A stretch of 6,706 bases of DNA, from positions 1 through 6,706 of the forward strand of contig PMJN01000292.1 of the NCBI GenBank assembly GCA_003157445.1, read 5' to 3'. Under the pieces are notes generated by a model that did not search any database, had not been told where the DNA came from, and worked only from the letters and a program-made list of their open reading frames with translations. Shown in pieces: positions 6,129 through 6,706 of the stretch. Each line of letters starts with the position of its first letter. Within the stretch, counting starts at the first letter, position 1. The translations under genes were made by a program, and so were the position numbers. The DNA is from Micrococcales bacterium. Lineage in GTDB: Bacteria > Actinomycetota > Actinomycetes > Actinomycetales > Dermatophilaceae.

Positions 6129-6706
6129 ATGACGATGTGGCAGGAAGACGAGGCTCGTGAGATGACTCAGAGCAGGATGGACACCCGTCCCGACGAGAGC
6201 GAGGTGACCCAGCCAATACTTGGTCCTGTCGGGATGTTGCGCTGGGCCTGGCGGCAGCTCACCAGCATGCGGACGGCCTTGTTGCTGCTGCTTCTGCTGG
6301 CCATTGGAGCCGTACCCGGTTCGATTTGGCCGCAGCGCAATATTGATGCGGGACGAGTGGCGGACTACCTGGCCCTCCACCGGAGTACGGGTCCGTGGCT
6401 GGATCGCCTTGGCTTCTTCGACGTCTACTCCTCGCCGTGGTTCGCCGCCATCTATCTGCTGTTGTTTGTCTCGCTCGCGGGCTGTGTGCTTCCCCGCTCG
6501 AAGATCCACTGGAGGGCGATGCGCGCCCAGCCGCCGAGGGCGCCCAGTCTGCTAGAGCGACTCCCCGAACACGGCCAGATCGTGGTTGACGGGACACCTC
6601 AGGAGGTGCTCCAGCTCGCGCGGGATGTCTTGCGGCGCAGGTGGCTCCCGGGCGGGCGTTATCGCCTTCGCTCCGAAGGCCTGTCGCTGAGCGCAGAGAC
6701 CGGCTA
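6129..6706 (+). CDS. resB: ResB/Ccs1-like cytochrome c biogenesis protein, N-terminal part (runs off window)
   Basis: ResB works with CcsA/CcsB in System II to move heme outward and attach it to apocytochrome c. The frame is open to the last base, giving 192 codons plus two bases. Family features are a short cytoplasmic lead, then WAWRQLTSMRTALLLLLLL as first membrane span (about 49-66), then GSIWPQR, an extracytoplasmic loop with ADYLALHRSTGPWLDRLGFFDVYSS, a second span (about 104-123, WFAAIYLLLFVSLAGCVLP) and a soluble region beginning RAMRAQPPRAP. Later spans and the conserved histidine lie outside. The start is not certain: ATG 6129, 6135, 6162 and 6177 are all in frame. I took the first, which overlaps the end of a six-codon mini-ORF (ATGA). 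ATG 6162 has a weak AGG eight bases upstream. Homology begins only near residue 39, so it does not decide. A ccsA/ccsB gene is expected next. Confidence 0.92.
   Translation, partial: MTMWQEDEAREMTQSRMDTRPDESEVTQPILGPVGMLRWAWRQLTSMRTALLLLLLLAIGAVPGSIWPQRNIDAGRVADYLALHRSTGPWLDRLGFFDVYSSPWFAAIYLLLFVSLAGCVLPRSKIHWRAMRAQPPRAPSLLERLPEHGQIVVDGTPQEVLQLARDVLRRRWLPGGRYRLRSEGLSLSAETG

Noticed and set aside
5943..6509. 188-codon minus-strand open frame opposite ccdA-resB
   Set aside because: Q/H/R-rich with no recognisable fold. The plus strand carries the clear resB N terminus with two membrane spans.
1..6706. Search for tRNA, rRNA, CRISPR array, insertion sequence or phage genes
   Set aside because: No cloverleaf, repeat-spacer pattern, transposase motif or terminal inverted repeats were recognised; coding genes fill nearly all of the window.

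Overview
The window is chromosomal DNA from a high-GC Gram-positive bacterium (Actinomycetota). The evidence is the strong G/C bias at third codon positions, the use of GTG starts, the almost gapless 4-base gene overlaps, and a gene order hemL / histidine phosphatase / thioredoxin-like lipoprotein / ccdA / resB. As I recall it, that order matches the mycobacterial hemL-ccsA block (Rv0524 to Rv0529). The placing of a regulator between hemB and hemL also recalls the propionibacterial heme clusters, so Propionibacteriaceae is a reasonable but weakly supported guess.

Layout. Bases 1-1395 hold the end of one tetrapyrrole operon: the 3' part of hemD (uroporphyrinogen-III synthase), then hemB (porphobilinogen synthase) overlapping it by one base. 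A strong GC-rich hairpin followed by T residues (1418-1456) closes this operon. It also lies at the convergent end of yceI, which is read on the minus strand (1477-2019). Between yceI and a divergent marR-family regulator (2131-2640) is a 111-base intergenic region with a perfect 14-base palindrome, a second inverted repeat, and a -10-like hexamer placed so that the marR message may be leaderless.

Downstream of marR every gene is on the plus strand and tightly packed: hemL (glutamate-1-semialdehyde aminomutase), a histidine-phosphatase-family protein, a thioredoxin-fold lipoprotein with a WCGPC active site, ccdA (membrane thiol-disulfide carrier) and the first 192 codons of resB (cytochrome c maturation, System II), which runs off the window. 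Three successive junctions are 4-base ATGA/GTGA overlaps.

How it fits together. HemL makes 5-aminolevulinate, HemB condenses two of these to porphobilinogen, and HemD closes the uroporphyrinogen ring. CcdA and the thioredoxin-like lipoprotein pass reducing power to apocytochrome c cysteines outside the membrane. ResB, with a CcsA/CcsB partner expected just beyond the window, delivers and attaches heme. The most interesting reading is that the MarR gene heads the hemL-ccs transcription unit, separated from hemB by a terminator. One small regulator with a divergent yceI partner might then tune both heme precursor supply and cytochrome c assembly. I see no mobile element, CRISPR array, tRNA or rRNA, and no gene-free stretch longer than about 110 bases.
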